A DNA stretch of 64,000 nt, taken from JAAYYY01 sp964579295. GTDB taxonomy: Bacteria > Chloroflexota > Anaerolineae > Promineifilales > Promineifilaceae. Made by a program: the position numbers and the translations under genes. This document shows positions 35,134 through 44,265 of this stretch, piece after piece. Location: assembly GCA_964579295.1 (NCBI GenBank), contig CAZOGK010000013.1, forward strand, positions 18,933-82,932, given 5' to 3'. Positions within the stretch are counted from its first letter, which is position 1. Each line of letters opens with the position of its first letter. The notes under the pieces were generated by a model that ran no database searches, was not told the DNA's origin, and worked only from the letters and a program-made list of their open reading frames with translations.

Positions 35134-36237
35134 ATGCATCTGGGGATTGATGCCAGCCGTGCGGCAACGGTCCAGCGTACAGGGACAGAAGGCTACGCCT
35201 ACCACCTGATCCGGGCGCTGCTGCCGCTGGCAGCGGAGCGGGGGCACCAGGTCACGCTCTACTTCAATCAGGCGCCGGCTGCCGACCTATTTCCCGACGC
35301 GGCGCAGGAAGTCATTCCCTTTGCGCGGCTCTGGACGCATCTGCGCCTGGGCTGGGCGCTCAACCGCCGGCGACCCGACCTCTTCTTCACGCCGGCGCAC
35401 GTCATCCCCTGGAGCTACTTTGGCCGCAGCGTCGCTACCGTGCACGATCTGGGCTACCGCGTCTTCCCCCATCTCCACACGCGGCTGCAGCTTGCCTACC
35501 TGAACTGGAGCACGCTGCACAACGCGCGCCGCAGCCGGCTGGTCATCGCCGACTCGCAGACGACGGCCGACGATCTGGCCCGCATCTATCACATCTCGCC
35601 GGGTAAGATCCGCGTCGTCTATCCCGGCGTCGATCCCTCGCTGGCGCCGGTGCGCGATTCCCGGACATTGGCGGCTATCCAGACCAAATACACCATCGTC
35701 AGCCCCTACTATCTCTACCTGGGCACGATCCAGCCGCGCAAAAACCTGGTGCGGCTGATCGAAGCCTATGGCGCGAGCGGCGTGCCGGAAACGCTGGTGC
35801 TGGCCGGTAAGGCCGGCTGGCTATCCGAGCCGATTCTCGACGCGATGGCCCGCCTGCCGCTGCCTATCCAGGCCCGCATCCGCATTACCGGCTTTGTCGA
35901 CGAAGCAGATAAGGCAGCGCTGCTCTCCGGGGCCAAGGCGCTGCTCTTTCCATCGCTCTACGAGGGCTTTGGCTTTCCCGTCCTGGAAGCGCAGGCCTGC
36001 GCCATCCCCGTGCTGTGCGCCGACAGCAGCTCGCTGCCCGAAGTGGCCGGGGACGGCGCGCTGCTGGTGGATGCGGCCTCGACAGAAGCCATTCGCGACG
36101 GCATCCACCGCCTCTCCGGCGACGCCACGCTGCGCGAGCAGCTGGTGGCCGCCGGCCAGGCAAATGTGCAGCGCTTCTCCTGGGAGAAGACGGCCGGCTG
36201 CGTCCTGGACGTCCTGGAAGAGGCGGCGAGCGCGTGA
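35134..36237 (+). CDS. GT4 family glycosyltransferase
   Basis: A 367-residue GT-B enzyme: N-terminal MHLGIDASRAATVQRTGTEGYAYHL, the YLYLGTIQPRKNLVRLIEAY donor-domain strand-loop, and FPSLYEGFGFPVLEAQACAIPV with the conserved Glu pair. It is close in motif to mannosyl- and rhamnosyl-type GT4 proteins, but the donor is unknown. Its TGA overlaps the GTG start of the WecG-like gene, so this is a coupled glycan set. Confidence 0.92.
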   Translation: MHLGIDASRAATVQRTGTEGYAYHLIRALLPLAAERGHQVTLYFNQAPAADLFPDAAQEVIPFARLWTHLRLGWALNRRRPDLFFTPAHVIPWSYFGRSVATVHDLGYRVFPHLHTRLQLAYLNWSTLHNARRSRLVIADSQTTADDLARIYHISPGKIRVVYPGVDPSLAPVRDSRTLAAIQTKYTIVSPYYLYLGTIQPRKNLVRLIEAYGASGVPETLVLAGKAGWLSEPILDAMARLPLPIQARIRITGFVDEADKAALLSGAKALLFPSLYEGFGFPVLEAQACAIPVLCADSSSLPEVAGDGALLVDAASTEAIRDGIHRLSGDATLREQLVAAGQANVQRFSWEKTAGCVLDVLEEAASA

Positions 36238-36974
36238 CCTCGCCAGCCCACACCCCTATTCTGGGCATACCCATTCATGACGTGACGATGGCCGAGACGC
36301 TGCAGCTTGTCATCGGCTATATGGGCGAGGAGCGGCTGCACCAGATCGCCACGGTGAACCCCGAATTTGTGATGAAGGCCCAGGACGACCCGGCTTTCCG
36401 ACAGGTCTTACAGGAAGCCGATCTGTGCATTCCCGACGGTGTAGGTCTGCTGCTGGCGGGCCGGCGCTACCGGCGCCCCTTCCGCGAGCGGGTAGCCGGC
36501 TCCGAGCTTGTCTACCATCTGGCCGAGGCGGCGGCAGCGCATGGCTGGCGCCTCTTTTTGCTGGGCGCCGCGCCGGGGGTGGCCGAGGAGGCGGCCCGCA
36601 GGCTGTGTGCGCGCTATCCCGCGCTGCAGATTGCCGGCGCCTATGCCGGCTCGCCCGATGCGGCCGAGAATGACGAGATTGTGGCGCTCATCAACGCCAG
36701 CCGCGCCAATTTGCTCTATGTGGCTTACGGCGCGCCACGGCAGGATATGTGGATAGCGCGCAACCGCGCTAAGCTGAGCACGGTCCGGGTAGCCATTGGC
36801 GTAGGCGGGGCGCTTGACTTTATCGCCGGCACGGCTGTGCGCGCCCCGGAGCGCTGGCAGCGGCTGGGGCTCGAATGGTTCTACCGTCTGCTGCGCGAGC
36901 CCTGGCGCTGGCGGCGTATGCTAGCCCTGCCCCGCTTTGCCTGGCGCGTGTTATGGACGCAAGCCGGCCAATGA
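36234..36974 (+). CDS. WecG/TagA/CpsF family glycosyltransferase
   Basis: A 246-residue protein of the GT26 family, which adds N-acetylmannosamine(uronic acid) or related sugars to a lipid-linked sugar. Hallmarks: ILGIPIHDVTMAETL, IATVNPEFVMKAQDDPAFRQVL, ADLCIPDGVGLLLAGR (catalytic Asp region), RLFLLGAAPGVAEEAA, and the C-terminal APERWQRLGLEWFYRLLREPWRWRR. The GTG start at 36234 overlaps the stop of the upstream glycosyltransferase (GTGA), and its own TGA overlaps the ATG of the next gene. Usual length is 240-250, so it is intact. Confidence 0.93.
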   Translation: MTSPAHTPILGIPIHDVTMAETLQLVIGYMGEERLHQIATVNPEFVMKAQDDPAFRQVLQEADLCIPDGVGLLLAGRRYRRPFRERVAGSELVYHLAEAAAAHGWRLFLLGAAPGVAEEAARRLCARYPALQIAGAYAGSPDAAENDEIVALINASRANLLYVAYGAPRQDMWIARNRAKLSTVRVAIGVGGALDFIAGTAVRAPERWQRLGLEWFYRLLREPWRWRRMLALPRFAWRVLWTQAGQ

Positions 36975-38095
36975 TCTACGTCGACGTGTCGGCCGCGGTC
37001 CACAGCAAGGCCGGTCTGGGCCGCTACAGCGAGCGGCTTGCTCATGCCCTGGCGGCGCAACACCCCGGCCAGATTGCCCTCTTCTATAACCACGGCAGGG
37101 GGACTCACCTGCCGCCGCGCCTACTGCCTCTGCCCAGCCGCAGTGTGGCCCTGGGCTACAAGCCGTGGCGCATGAGCGTGCTCCTGGCGCATCTCAGCCA
37201 CGTTCGCTTCGACCAGTATGTGCCGGGCGCGACAGTCTTCCACAGCACCGAACACCTGCTCATGCCCCTGCGCCGCACCCCGACAGTCCTGACCGTGCAC
37301 GACCTGATCTACAAGCTCTATCCGGCCTATCACAAGCGGCTCAACTACTGGTATCTGAACATCGCCATGCCCATTTTCTGCCGCCGGGCGCGGGCCATCA
37401 TTGCCGTCAGCGAGGCGACGAAAGCCGATATTATCCGCCACTACGGGGTCGATCCGGCGCGTATCCACGTGGTTTATGAGGCGGCGGCGCCGCACTTCCG
37501 GCCGCCGTCGCCAGAGGCCGTGGCCCGCGTCCGGGCCCGCTACGAGCTGCCGGAGCAGTACCTCGTGCATTTGGGCACCGTCGAGCCGCGCAAGAACCTG
37601 GACCGGCTGCTGGACGCGCTGCTGGCGCTGCGCCGCGACTTTGCCGGGCTGCGGCTGGTCCTCGTCGGGGCGCGCGGCTGGCTCGTCGACGATTTCTTTG
37701 CCCGCGTGGAACGCGAGGGGCTGGCAGACATGGTACACCCCCTCGGCTGGATTCCCGACGAAGATCTGCCGGCTATCCTGGCGGCCGCCGCTCTGGCCGT
37801 GCAGCCGAGCCTCTATGAAGGCTTTGGCCTGCCGATCCTGGAAGCGATGGCTTCCGGGCAGGCTGTCGCCGCCAGCCGCAGCAGCAGCCACCCGGAAGTG
37901 GGCGGCGACGCGGCCGCCTACTTCGATCCTGGCGACGTGGCCGACATGGCGGCCGTTATCGGGCGGCTGTTGCGCGATCCTGACGACGTCGCCATGCGGC
38001 GGCAGCGCGGCCTGGAGCAGGCGGCGCGCTTCAGCTGGGAGCGCGCCGCCCGAGAAAGCTACGCCGTCTACGAAACAGTCCGCCGCGCAACGTGA
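36971..38095 (+). CDS. GT4 family glycosyltransferase
   Basis: A 374-residue GT-B enzyme. It begins MIYVDVSAAVHSKAGLGRYSERLAHAL; RTPTVLTVHDLIYKLYPAYHKRL is the TVHD motif, EQYLVHLGTVEPRKNLDRLLDALLAL the donor loop, and PSLYEGFGLPILEAMASGQAVAASRSSS the Glu motif. The start at 36971 gives the ATGA overlap with the WecG-like gene; a longer frame upstream lies inside that gene. Its stop overlaps the start of the next gene. Confidence 0.92.
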   Translation: MIYVDVSAAVHSKAGLGRYSERLAHALAAQHPGQIALFYNHGRGTHLPPRLLPLPSRSVALGYKPWRMSVLLAHLSHVRFDQYVPGATVFHSTEHLLMPLRRTPTVLTVHDLIYKLYPAYHKRLNYWYLNIAMPIFCRRARAIIAVSEATKADIIRHYGVDPARIHVVYEAAAPHFRPPSPEAVARVRARYELPEQYLVHLGTVEPRKNLDRLLDALLALRRDFAGLRLVLVGARGWLVDDFFARVEREGLADMVHPLGWIPDEDLPAILAAAALAVQPSLYEGFGLPILEAMASGQAVAASRSSSHPEVGGDAAAYFDPGDVADMAAVIGRLLRDPDDVAMRRQRGLEQAARFSWERAARESYAVYETVRRAT

Positions 38096-40446
38096 TGCGC
38101 GACAACTGGCGCCGGCTCCTAGCGCTCCTGCTGCTGGCTATCCCCCTGCTCTATCTGGCGACAATGGCGCGCGGGCTTGTCCTCGGCGATCCGACCGAAT
38201 ACACACTCGTCGCCAACGTCCTGGGGATCGCCCACCCGCCGGGCTATGCCTTCATCACCCTGGCCGGCAAGCTCTTCCAGACGCTCATCCCCTTCGGCGG
38301 CATCCCCTGGCGCATGCATCTGCTGGCCGTGGCGGCGGCTACGCTTGCGGCCGTGGCCCTCTTCCTGGCGCTGCGCGCGCTGCGGCGCGGGCTGGGCGTG
38401 GCCGCGTGCGGCGATGGGCTGCTCGCCGGACTCTTCGCCGCGCTTAGCGTCGCCCTCGCCGCCGACGTGTGGCAGCACGCGATCCACGCCAACCCGCACA
38501 TCATCACCGCCGCCTTTCTGGCCGGTAACCTCTGCTTACTGACGCGCTGGTGGGCCTCCGGCGACGACGCCGGCGTGTTGCGCAATGACCGCTGGCTCTA
38601 TGCCGCCGCCTTCCTCGCCGGGCTCGGCGTTACCCACCACCCGCTGACCGTGTTCAGCGCGCCGGCCTATCTGCTCTTTGTCCTGGTGGTGCGCCCGCGG
38701 CTGTGGCAACGCCCGCGCACGCTGCTCTGGCTGGCACTGGCCGTGCTGCTCGGCCTCTCCCTCTTCCTCTATTATCCGATCCGCAGCCCCATGCAGCCCG
38801 TTTTCGGCCCGCATGGGATGAACACCGTTTCCGGCTTCCTTGACCACGTGCTGGCGCGTGGCCTAAGCGAGAGCCTGCCCTTCTTTGGCCTGGCCGACCA
38901 GCCGCTGCGGGCGCTGGTCTTCTGGACGCTGCTGCGGCTGCAATACGCGCTGCCCACCATCTTCCTGGCGGCGCTGGGCTTCGTCTGGCTGGCGCGCCGC
39001 GAATGGCGGCTGGCGCTGCTCTATGGGCTGGCGTTCCTGGCTAACTACGCCTTTGTCATTAGCCTGCGCGCCCAGGACATTATGGCCTATCTGCTCGGCC
39101 CATTTATGATCGTCGGTCTCCTAGCCGGCGCCGGCGTGCTCGCGCTGTTGCATATGCTGCGGCGGCGGGCAGCGCCGGCTACCGCGCTGGCGCTGCTGCT
39201 GGCGGCGCTCTTTCTGCTGGGACCAGCCCTGCAGTTGGCGCGCAACCTGCCGGCCATCTCGCTGCGCGACTACGACGAAGGCGACGCTTACGTGGCCGCC
39301 GTCTTTGACACCTTTCGCGGCCGCGGCGAGGGCGCTGTTTTGCTCAACGACTGGGAGCATATGACGCCGCTCTGGTACACACGCTTTGTCGCAGGGCGCT
39401 GGCCCGACCCCGCCGACGTGCGGCCCGAATTCGTCTCCACCGACAGGCCCTGGCTGGAGAGCGTCTATGCCTTTCTGCCGGGCGGGCCCGTCTATCTAAA
39501 TAGCTACCGGCGCGAGATTGTCGATGCGGGCTTTCGCCTGCGCCCAGCCGGGCCGTTTTATCAGGTGCTGGAGCCGGCGAGCGCGGCGAGCCAGAGCCTG
39601 CCGCCTGAGCTGACGCCGGCGGCGGCCGCTTTCGGCGAGCTAGAAATCGCCGGTTACCTGCTCCCCGGCGAAGCCAGCGCGGGCGAATTCGTGCCCTTCA
39701 CACTGGCGATGACCGCACCCATGACGCCTACCCACTACTTTGTCCCCTCGCTCACGGTCGGGCCGCTCGTCTACACCCATACCACCGACAGCCATCTGCT
39801 GACGCCGTGGTGGCGGCCGGGCGAGATCGTCGTCGAGCGCTTTGACTTCGCCCTGCCGCATGATTTGCCGGGCGGCACCTACCCGGTGACGCTCACGATG
39901 GTCGATCTGAGCGCCGGCGAGCAGGCTGGGCCGGCGCTGTCGCTGGGAGAGCTGCTGGTCCACGAGCAGGCCAACCCGCCGCGCACCGACCATCTGCTGG
40001 CGAACTTCCGGCAGCGCGTGGCGCTGGCGGCCGCCTGGGGCCAGGCCGGCGCCCAGCTACAGCGGGCGCCCTGGTCCGAGCCGCTGACGGTGCAGCGCGG
40101 CGGCGCCATCCACCTGCTGCTGCAGTGGGAAAGCCTGGCGCTGGCCGAAGAGAGCTACACGGTGTTCGTGCATCTCATCGACGAGGCGAACCGGCCCCAC
40201 GCCACCCTCGACTACACGCCGCTGGGCGGCGCCGCCCCCACCCACCTCTGGATTCCCAAATGGCTGCCGGGCCAGCGCCTGCTGGACCCATACCGCCTGC
40301 CGCTTGACGAGTCGCTGGCGCCGGGGCTCTATTACGTCGAAGTGGGGCTGTATGAGATGACGGGCCAGCGCCGGCTGCACATTGCCGGGCCAGACGGAAG
40401 CCTGCAGGGCGACCGCTTTATTCTCGGGGCCGTGCTTGTGGAATAA
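38092..40446 (+). CDS. DUF2723-type polytopic membrane protein (GT-C glycosyltransferase-like)
   Basis: A 784-residue membrane protein with about 10 transmembrane helices in its first half. GDPTEYTLVANVLGIAHPPGYAFITLAGKLF (about 26-56) is the signature of the DUF2723 family, which is related to GT-C glycosyltransferases acting outside the membrane on lipid-linked sugars; the acidic residue (Asp of GDPTE) is in the position of the catalytic Asp. The C-terminal ~290 residues form a beta-rich extracytoplasmic part. Starts are GTG 38092, overlapping the preceding stop, or ATG 38095. It closes the 35-40 kb glycan set. Confidence 0.85.
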   Translation: MMRDNWRRLLALLLLAIPLLYLATMARGLVLGDPTEYTLVANVLGIAHPPGYAFITLAGKLFQTLIPFGGIPWRMHLLAVAAATLAAVALFLALRALRRGLGVAACGDGLLAGLFAALSVALAADVWQHAIHANPHIITAAFLAGNLCLLTRWWASGDDAGVLRNDRWLYAAAFLAGLGVTHHPLTVFSAPAYLLFVLVVRPRLWQRPRTLLWLALAVLLGLSLFLYYPIRSPMQPVFGPHGMNTVSGFLDHVLARGLSESLPFFGLADQPLRALVFWTLLRLQYALPTIFLAALGFVWLARREWRLALLYGLAFLANYAFVISLRAQDIMAYLLGPFMIVGLLAGAGVLALLHMLRRRAAPATALALLLAALFLLGPALQLARNLPAISLRDYDEGDAYVAAVFDTFRGRGEGAVLLNDWEHMTPLWYTRFVAGRWPDPADVRPEFVSTDRPWLESVYAFLPGGPVYLNSYRREIVDAGFRLRPAGPFYQVLEPASAASQSLPPELTPAAAAFGELEIAGYLLPGEASAGEFVPFTLAMTAPMTPTHYFVPSLTVGPLVYTHTTDSHLLTPWWRPGEIVVERFDFALPHDLPGGTYPVTLTMVDLSAGEQAGPALSLGELLVHEQANPPRTDHLLANFRQRVALAAAWGQAGAQLQRAPWSEPLTVQRGGAIHLLLQWESLALAEESYTVFVHLIDEANRPHATLDYTPLGGAAPTHLWIPKWLPGQRLLDPYRLPLDESLAPGLYYVEVGLYEMTGQRRLHIAGPDGSLQGDRFILGAVLVE

Positions 40447-40479
40447 AAAACCGGGCCGCACCAGAGAGGAGCGGCCCGG
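40445..40479 (-). terminator. terminator of the transglutaminase gene (convergent)
   Basis: Stem CCGGGCCGC (40451-40459) with GCGGCCCGG (40471-40479), 11-base loop, followed on the minus strand by TTTTTT. It serves the minus-strand gene at 40501; the plus strand has no U tract after it. Confidence 0.88.
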
Positions 40480-40500
40480 CCGAGGAGTCAGGGGCAGCGG

Positions 40501-42777
40501 CTAACGGCGCCAGAGCTGATTCCAGCTTTCGCGCAGGCTGCGGCGCAGCAGGAGCGGGCGAAGCTGCTTCCATTCGGCGCGTGGGTCAAATTCGGCGTCG
40601 CCGTCCGGGTTGCGGCTGAAGCGACGCAGCACGTACTGGTGCGTTAGCTTGCGGATCGGCTCGCGCCCGTCGGGCACGGCTTCCACCAGCTGGTTGGCGC
40701 GCTCATACGGCGTGTCTACGGGCCGGAAGAGCAGGCCGAGCCAGCGGGCCCAGCTCGCCAGCCGGTCGTAGCTGCGCTCGACGTCGCTTTCCACCTGATG
40801 GTTGTAGTAGTTGGCCGCCAGAACCAGCGCGCCAGCCATCGCCAGCAGGACGCTGCCGCCGACGGCCTGGGAGACTATCAGGCGGCGCCGCTCTTCCGCT
40901 GCAGCCGCCTCTCTGGCTTCTTCGGCGGCGCGCAAATCCTCGCGTAAATCGCGATCAGGGCCGGAGAGGATATCGTCGTCCAATACAGGCTGATCGGAAT
41001 CGAGGAAGAAGCCCCTGTCAAAGGCATCGCCGGGATTGCCGCTGGCCTCCCCTTCGGGAAGCTCAACAACAGGGATGCTGGACGTGGGCTCGAAGATGAT
41101 CCAGCCGTAGCGCGGGAAAAAGACCTCGACCCAGGTGTGGGCATTGTTGGAGCGCACCCGGTAGGAAGAGGAGTCCGGCAGGAACTCACCCATCGAGTAG
41201 CCGTTGACGATGCGCGCCGGCACCCCTTCCGCGCGCAACATCATTGCCATGGCCGTGGCATAGTAGGTGCAATAGGCTTCCTGGCTCTCAAAGAGCACGT
41301 AATGAACCGGCTCTACGCCCGGCGGCGGTGTATCGATCTGATCATTGTAAGCAATAGTAGCCCGCAGATAATCACGGATGGCGATGGCCTTGTCGAAGGC
41401 ATTGTCGTAGGGCGCCGCCAGCTCGGCGGCCAGGGCGCGCGTTTCCGCGGTCAGCGTGTCCGGCGTCTGCAGGTAGCTATCCCGTACCCACTGCGGGTAG
41501 CTCACGCCGGCGTTACGCAGCGATGTCTTGTCGGCGATGCTCACATCAGAGATGACGGTGTAGGCATCGCCCGCCCGCAGCACGTAGCGCGAGCGAACCC
41601 AGTTAATGGCCTGCACTTCACTGTTCACCACCGCACCAACGTCGATGAACGTCTGCTTGTTCGTCGCGATGAACTGGGAAGCAGCGTATAGCGTCCCGCT
41701 GTTCGGCGTGTAGTTGACGACCGTCTGCGTAAATGGCGTCCGCAGCAGCAGCTCAGGCTGCGCCAGGCGTCCCTCGGTGGGCAGATTGAGGAGCGTGGTC
41801 TGCGTGCTATTCGACCAGCCCCTCTCACTATGGTAGGTATCCAGCACCACACCCTGCCAGTAGATGGAGCTTACCGGCGCGGGCACCTGGATGTCCATGA
41901 TCAGCCGGTTTCCCGGGTTGCGCGCGCCGCCAAGCTGCATCGTGTCCTGGTAAGCGTCGTCGGGCGTAATGCCGTAGGAGTTGAGGGAGGCAAAGAGCCG
42001 CGTCCAGTTATCCTGGAATCGGCGCCACGGGCGGTCAACCGTCGCCAGCGCGCCCGTTACCTGGTTATTGGCGCCCAGGGCCGGCAGTGTGCTGGCCAGC
42101 AGCAGGGAAAGCGCGCCGACGACGAAGGCGGCGCGCAGGAAGTCAAAGCGGATATCCTCTTCATAACGCACGGCTGCCGCGCGCCAGCCGCGCTCGCGGT
42201 CCACCAGATGCGTGCGGGCTACAAAGAGCAGCGCCAGCAGAGCGTAAATACCCAGATAGACGACCAGGGCCTTCGGGCCGTTGTAGTAATAGACGACACT
42301 TAAGAGCACCAGACCCGTGGGCACCACAACCCGCCAGACGCGCGGCTTGCGGAATGTATACCAGGCCGCCGTATAACCAAGAAGCCAGAAGACGCCGGCT
42401 GTCTGCAGAACGAAAATGAGGCTGTCGCGGTTGGCGCCGCCTTCGACCGCCTGCTGCATCCAGCGGATCTGGCGGCCGGCCAGGTCCAGAATGCGCATGC
42501 GCCAGGTCAGCTCCTCGCCCGGCAGCGTGCGGCCGACGAGAAAAGCAATGAGGGCAATGCCATAGACCAGGGCAAAAATGTGAGCGCGCTGGCCGCGGAA
42601 GTTGCTCTTAGCCAGAGCGAGGCCGGCAAACACGGCCGCCGAACTCACCGGCAACAGCACTTCAATACCTTCGTCGGTATATTCGGCGGAGATGATTGCG
42701 ATGGCGGCGACCGTGATCAGTAACCACAACAGGATAAGCGTGGTCCATCCTTCTTCTAGCTTCAGACGGCCAAACAT
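40501..42777 (-). CDS. transglutaminase-like membrane protein (DUF3488/transglutaminase/DUF4129 type)
   Basis: A 758-residue membrane protein. The N-terminal half has about eight transmembrane helices; the periplasmic or outer part contains a transglutaminase-like domain with Cys 503 in AYCTYYATAMAMMLRAEGVPARIVNGY and His 547 in NNAHTWVEVFFPRYGWIIFEPTSS, and a last transmembrane helix near 660 followed by a cytoplasmic tail. Bacterial members may act as proteases or crosslinkers; the substrate is unknown. The ATG at 42777 (MFGRLKLEEGW) has a GGAAAG element; the frame extends upstream into non-conserved sequence. Its terminator is shared with the convergent glycan operon. Confidence 0.85.
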   Translation of the reverse strand: MFGRLKLEEGWTTLILLWLLITVAAIAIISAEYTDEGIEVLLPVSSAAVFAGLALAKSNFRGQRAHIFALVYGIALIAFLVGRTLPGEELTWRMRILDLAGRQIRWMQQAVEGGANRDSLIFVLQTAGVFWLLGYTAAWYTFRKPRVWRVVVPTGLVLLSVVYYYNGPKALVVYLGIYALLALLFVARTHLVDRERGWRAAAVRYEEDIRFDFLRAAFVVGALSLLLASTLPALGANNQVTGALATVDRPWRRFQDNWTRLFASLNSYGITPDDAYQDTMQLGGARNPGNRLIMDIQVPAPVSSIYWQGVVLDTYHSERGWSNSTQTTLLNLPTEGRLAQPELLLRTPFTQTVVNYTPNSGTLYAASQFIATNKQTFIDVGAVVNSEVQAINWVRSRYVLRAGDAYTVISDVSIADKTSLRNAGVSYPQWVRDSYLQTPDTLTAETRALAAELAAPYDNAFDKAIAIRDYLRATIAYNDQIDTPPPGVEPVHYVLFESQEAYCTYYATAMAMMLRAEGVPARIVNGYSMGEFLPDSSSYRVRSNNAHTWVEVFFPRYGWIIFEPTSSIPVVELPEGEASGNPGDAFDRGFFLDSDQPVLDDDILSGPDRDLREDLRAAEEAREAAAAEERRRLIVSQAVGGSVLLAMAGALVLAANYYNHQVESDVERSYDRLASWARWLGLLFRPVDTPYERANQLVEAVPDGREPIRKLTHQYVLRRFSRNPDGDAEFDPRAEWKQLRPLLLRRSLRESWNQLWRR

Positions 42778-42969
42778 ACTGGCTTTCCTTTTCCTCGGGC
42801 TCCCCACACAGCGCGGTGCGCCCTGACGATGCATCTGTTCGTGGCGCCACCTGGCAACACATCACCTGTATTATAACAAGCCGGGACGGCCAAACTCCAC
42901 GGCCGGCGCCGTCGCGGCCTGTTCCTTAAAAAATATTCATGTCGCCGGCGATGCCTGACAGGGCTGGCG

Positions 42970-43701
42970 CTACCGGCGCGTTTCGGCCCGATGTACATAA
43001 AAGAGGTAGCCGACGCCGAGCATGAGGGCAAAAGAAAACCACTGCAGCGCGTAGCTGAGGTGCGGCCCTTCCGACAGATCGGCTTCCGGCTGTTCGCGCA
43101 GGGGCGGCGACGATTCGTCGTCATCCGTCTGGTAGATAAAGATAGGCAGCAAGTCGTAGGGGAGCCGTTCGTCGAGCGCGGCGACATCGATCCGGTACCA
43201 CTCGCGGCTCTCGCCCGTGGGCAAGGTAGCCCGCTCGCTGGCCTGGCTGCGCTGGATAACGCCGGTGATGGTTAGCTCGCCGCTCTCGTCAAAGCGGCCC
43301 CAGCCGGCCGGATCGGCATCCGCGGCCGGCGCCCAGCCGCGATCGACAAGCACTGCATCGGCGCGGCCCTTGATGCGGAAAGGAGCGAAGAGATGACCCC
43401 CCGGCTGTCCCCGGAAGTTCTGGAGCAACAGCCATTGCTGCTGCGCCAGGTCGAACTCGCCGGTGACGGTCACGGCGCGGTCGGCCATATCAGGCAGTTG
43501 GCCCAGGTCCAGCGTGGGATCATTCAGATTTAGCGGGTCGGCTGCCAGCTGTTCGGCCAGCACAGCATTGGCGGCGAGCCGCTGCTGGCGCCGGTCGAGC
43601 TGCCAGTTGCCGAGGCTGATGAGCACGGCGATGCCGGCGATGACGAGCAGGGTCACCCACCACCAGCGGCGGCTGAACAGTTGCCTCAGTGTCTCGATCA
43701 T
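42970..43701 (-). CDS. SURF1 family cytochrome oxidase assembly protein
   Basis: A 243-residue membrane protein that aids cytochrome c oxidase maturation (heme a insertion). Two transmembrane helices flank a soluble domain, the layout of Surf1: residues about 12-32, and about 215-238 at the C-terminus. ISLGNWQLDRRQQRL after the first helix and the C-terminal LSYALQWFSFALMLGVGYLFYV are family signatures. It stands last in the minus-strand oxidase cluster, 24 bases after the CopC/FixH-like gene. Confidence 0.93.
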   Translation of the reverse strand: MIETLRQLFSRRWWWVTLLVIAGIAVLISLGNWQLDRRQQRLAANAVLAEQLAADPLNLNDPTLDLGQLPDMADRAVTVTGEFDLAQQQWLLLQNFRGQPGGHLFAPFRIKGRADAVLVDRGWAPAADADPAGWGRFDESGELTITGVIQRSQASERATLPTGESREWYRIDVAALDERLPYDLLPIFIYQTDDDESSPPLREQPEADLSEGPHLSYALQWFSFALMLGVGYLFYVHRAETRR

Positions 43702-43725
43702 GATGTCTCGTCAGAATTTGAACGG

Positions 43726-44265
43726 TCAGGCGCGGCGGCGCCCGGCCAGGAAATAGAGCGCCGTAATGGCAAGCACGCCGCCCCCGCCCCACAATAACCA
43801 GTTGGCGCCGCCTGGCTCGACAACTTCCAGCTCAAACGAGGCGCTGCCGCTGCCCTCGTCGCCGGCGACGTCAACCTGCACCAGCCAGGAGCCGCTCTCC
43901 GGCAGCGTCAGGTCAGCCTCGTAGAAGAGCCGGTTGGACGCGCTGGCGCTGGTGGCGGCGGCCCGCACGGGCGCAGCCGTCCCCTCCTTCGGCGACAGCG
44001 TTAGCATCACCTCGGCGCCCAGCACGGGCGCGCCTGCCTCGCGGCCGGCGCCTGGTTCGGCAAGCCCCACGGTGATGTGCAACGCCCGGCCGGCCTGTGG
44101 CGGCGTCGGATAGGTCCAGGCCGAAAGCCAGTACGGTCCCACCGGCTCGTGGACGATCTGCGGCGTTCCGCCGCCATGCGCCGCCGCCAGGGGGGCCAGC
44201 CAGAAGAATAGGCCCACGGCCAGGAGGAGCGCCCATTGCCGGGCACGGCCAGCTTTCCGCTTCAT
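43726..44265 (-). CDS. secreted single-helix protein of FixH/YtkA or CopC-like type
   Basis: A 179-residue protein with a signal peptide (basic start, Leu-rich core, probable cleavage at APLAAAHGG), an extracytoplasmic beta-sandwich domain and a C-terminal transmembrane helix (WLLWGGGGVLAITALYFL) with a short basic tail. HITVGLAEP and GSWLVQVDVAGDEG resemble the YtkA-like/FixH family linked to copper delivery. HGGG just after the signal cleavage might bind metal. It begins right at the stop of ctaG, in a likely operon with oxidase assembly genes, so a copper or assembly function is inferred. Confidence 0.75.
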   Translation of the reverse strand: MKRKAGRARQWALLLAVGLFFWLAPLAAAHGGGTPQIVHEPVGPYWLSAWTYPTPPQAGRALHITVGLAEPGAGREAGAPVLGAEVMLTLSPKEGTAAPVRAAATSASASNRLFYEADLTLPESGSWLVQVDVAGDEGSGSASFELEVVEPGGANWLLWGGGGVLAITALYFLAGRRRA

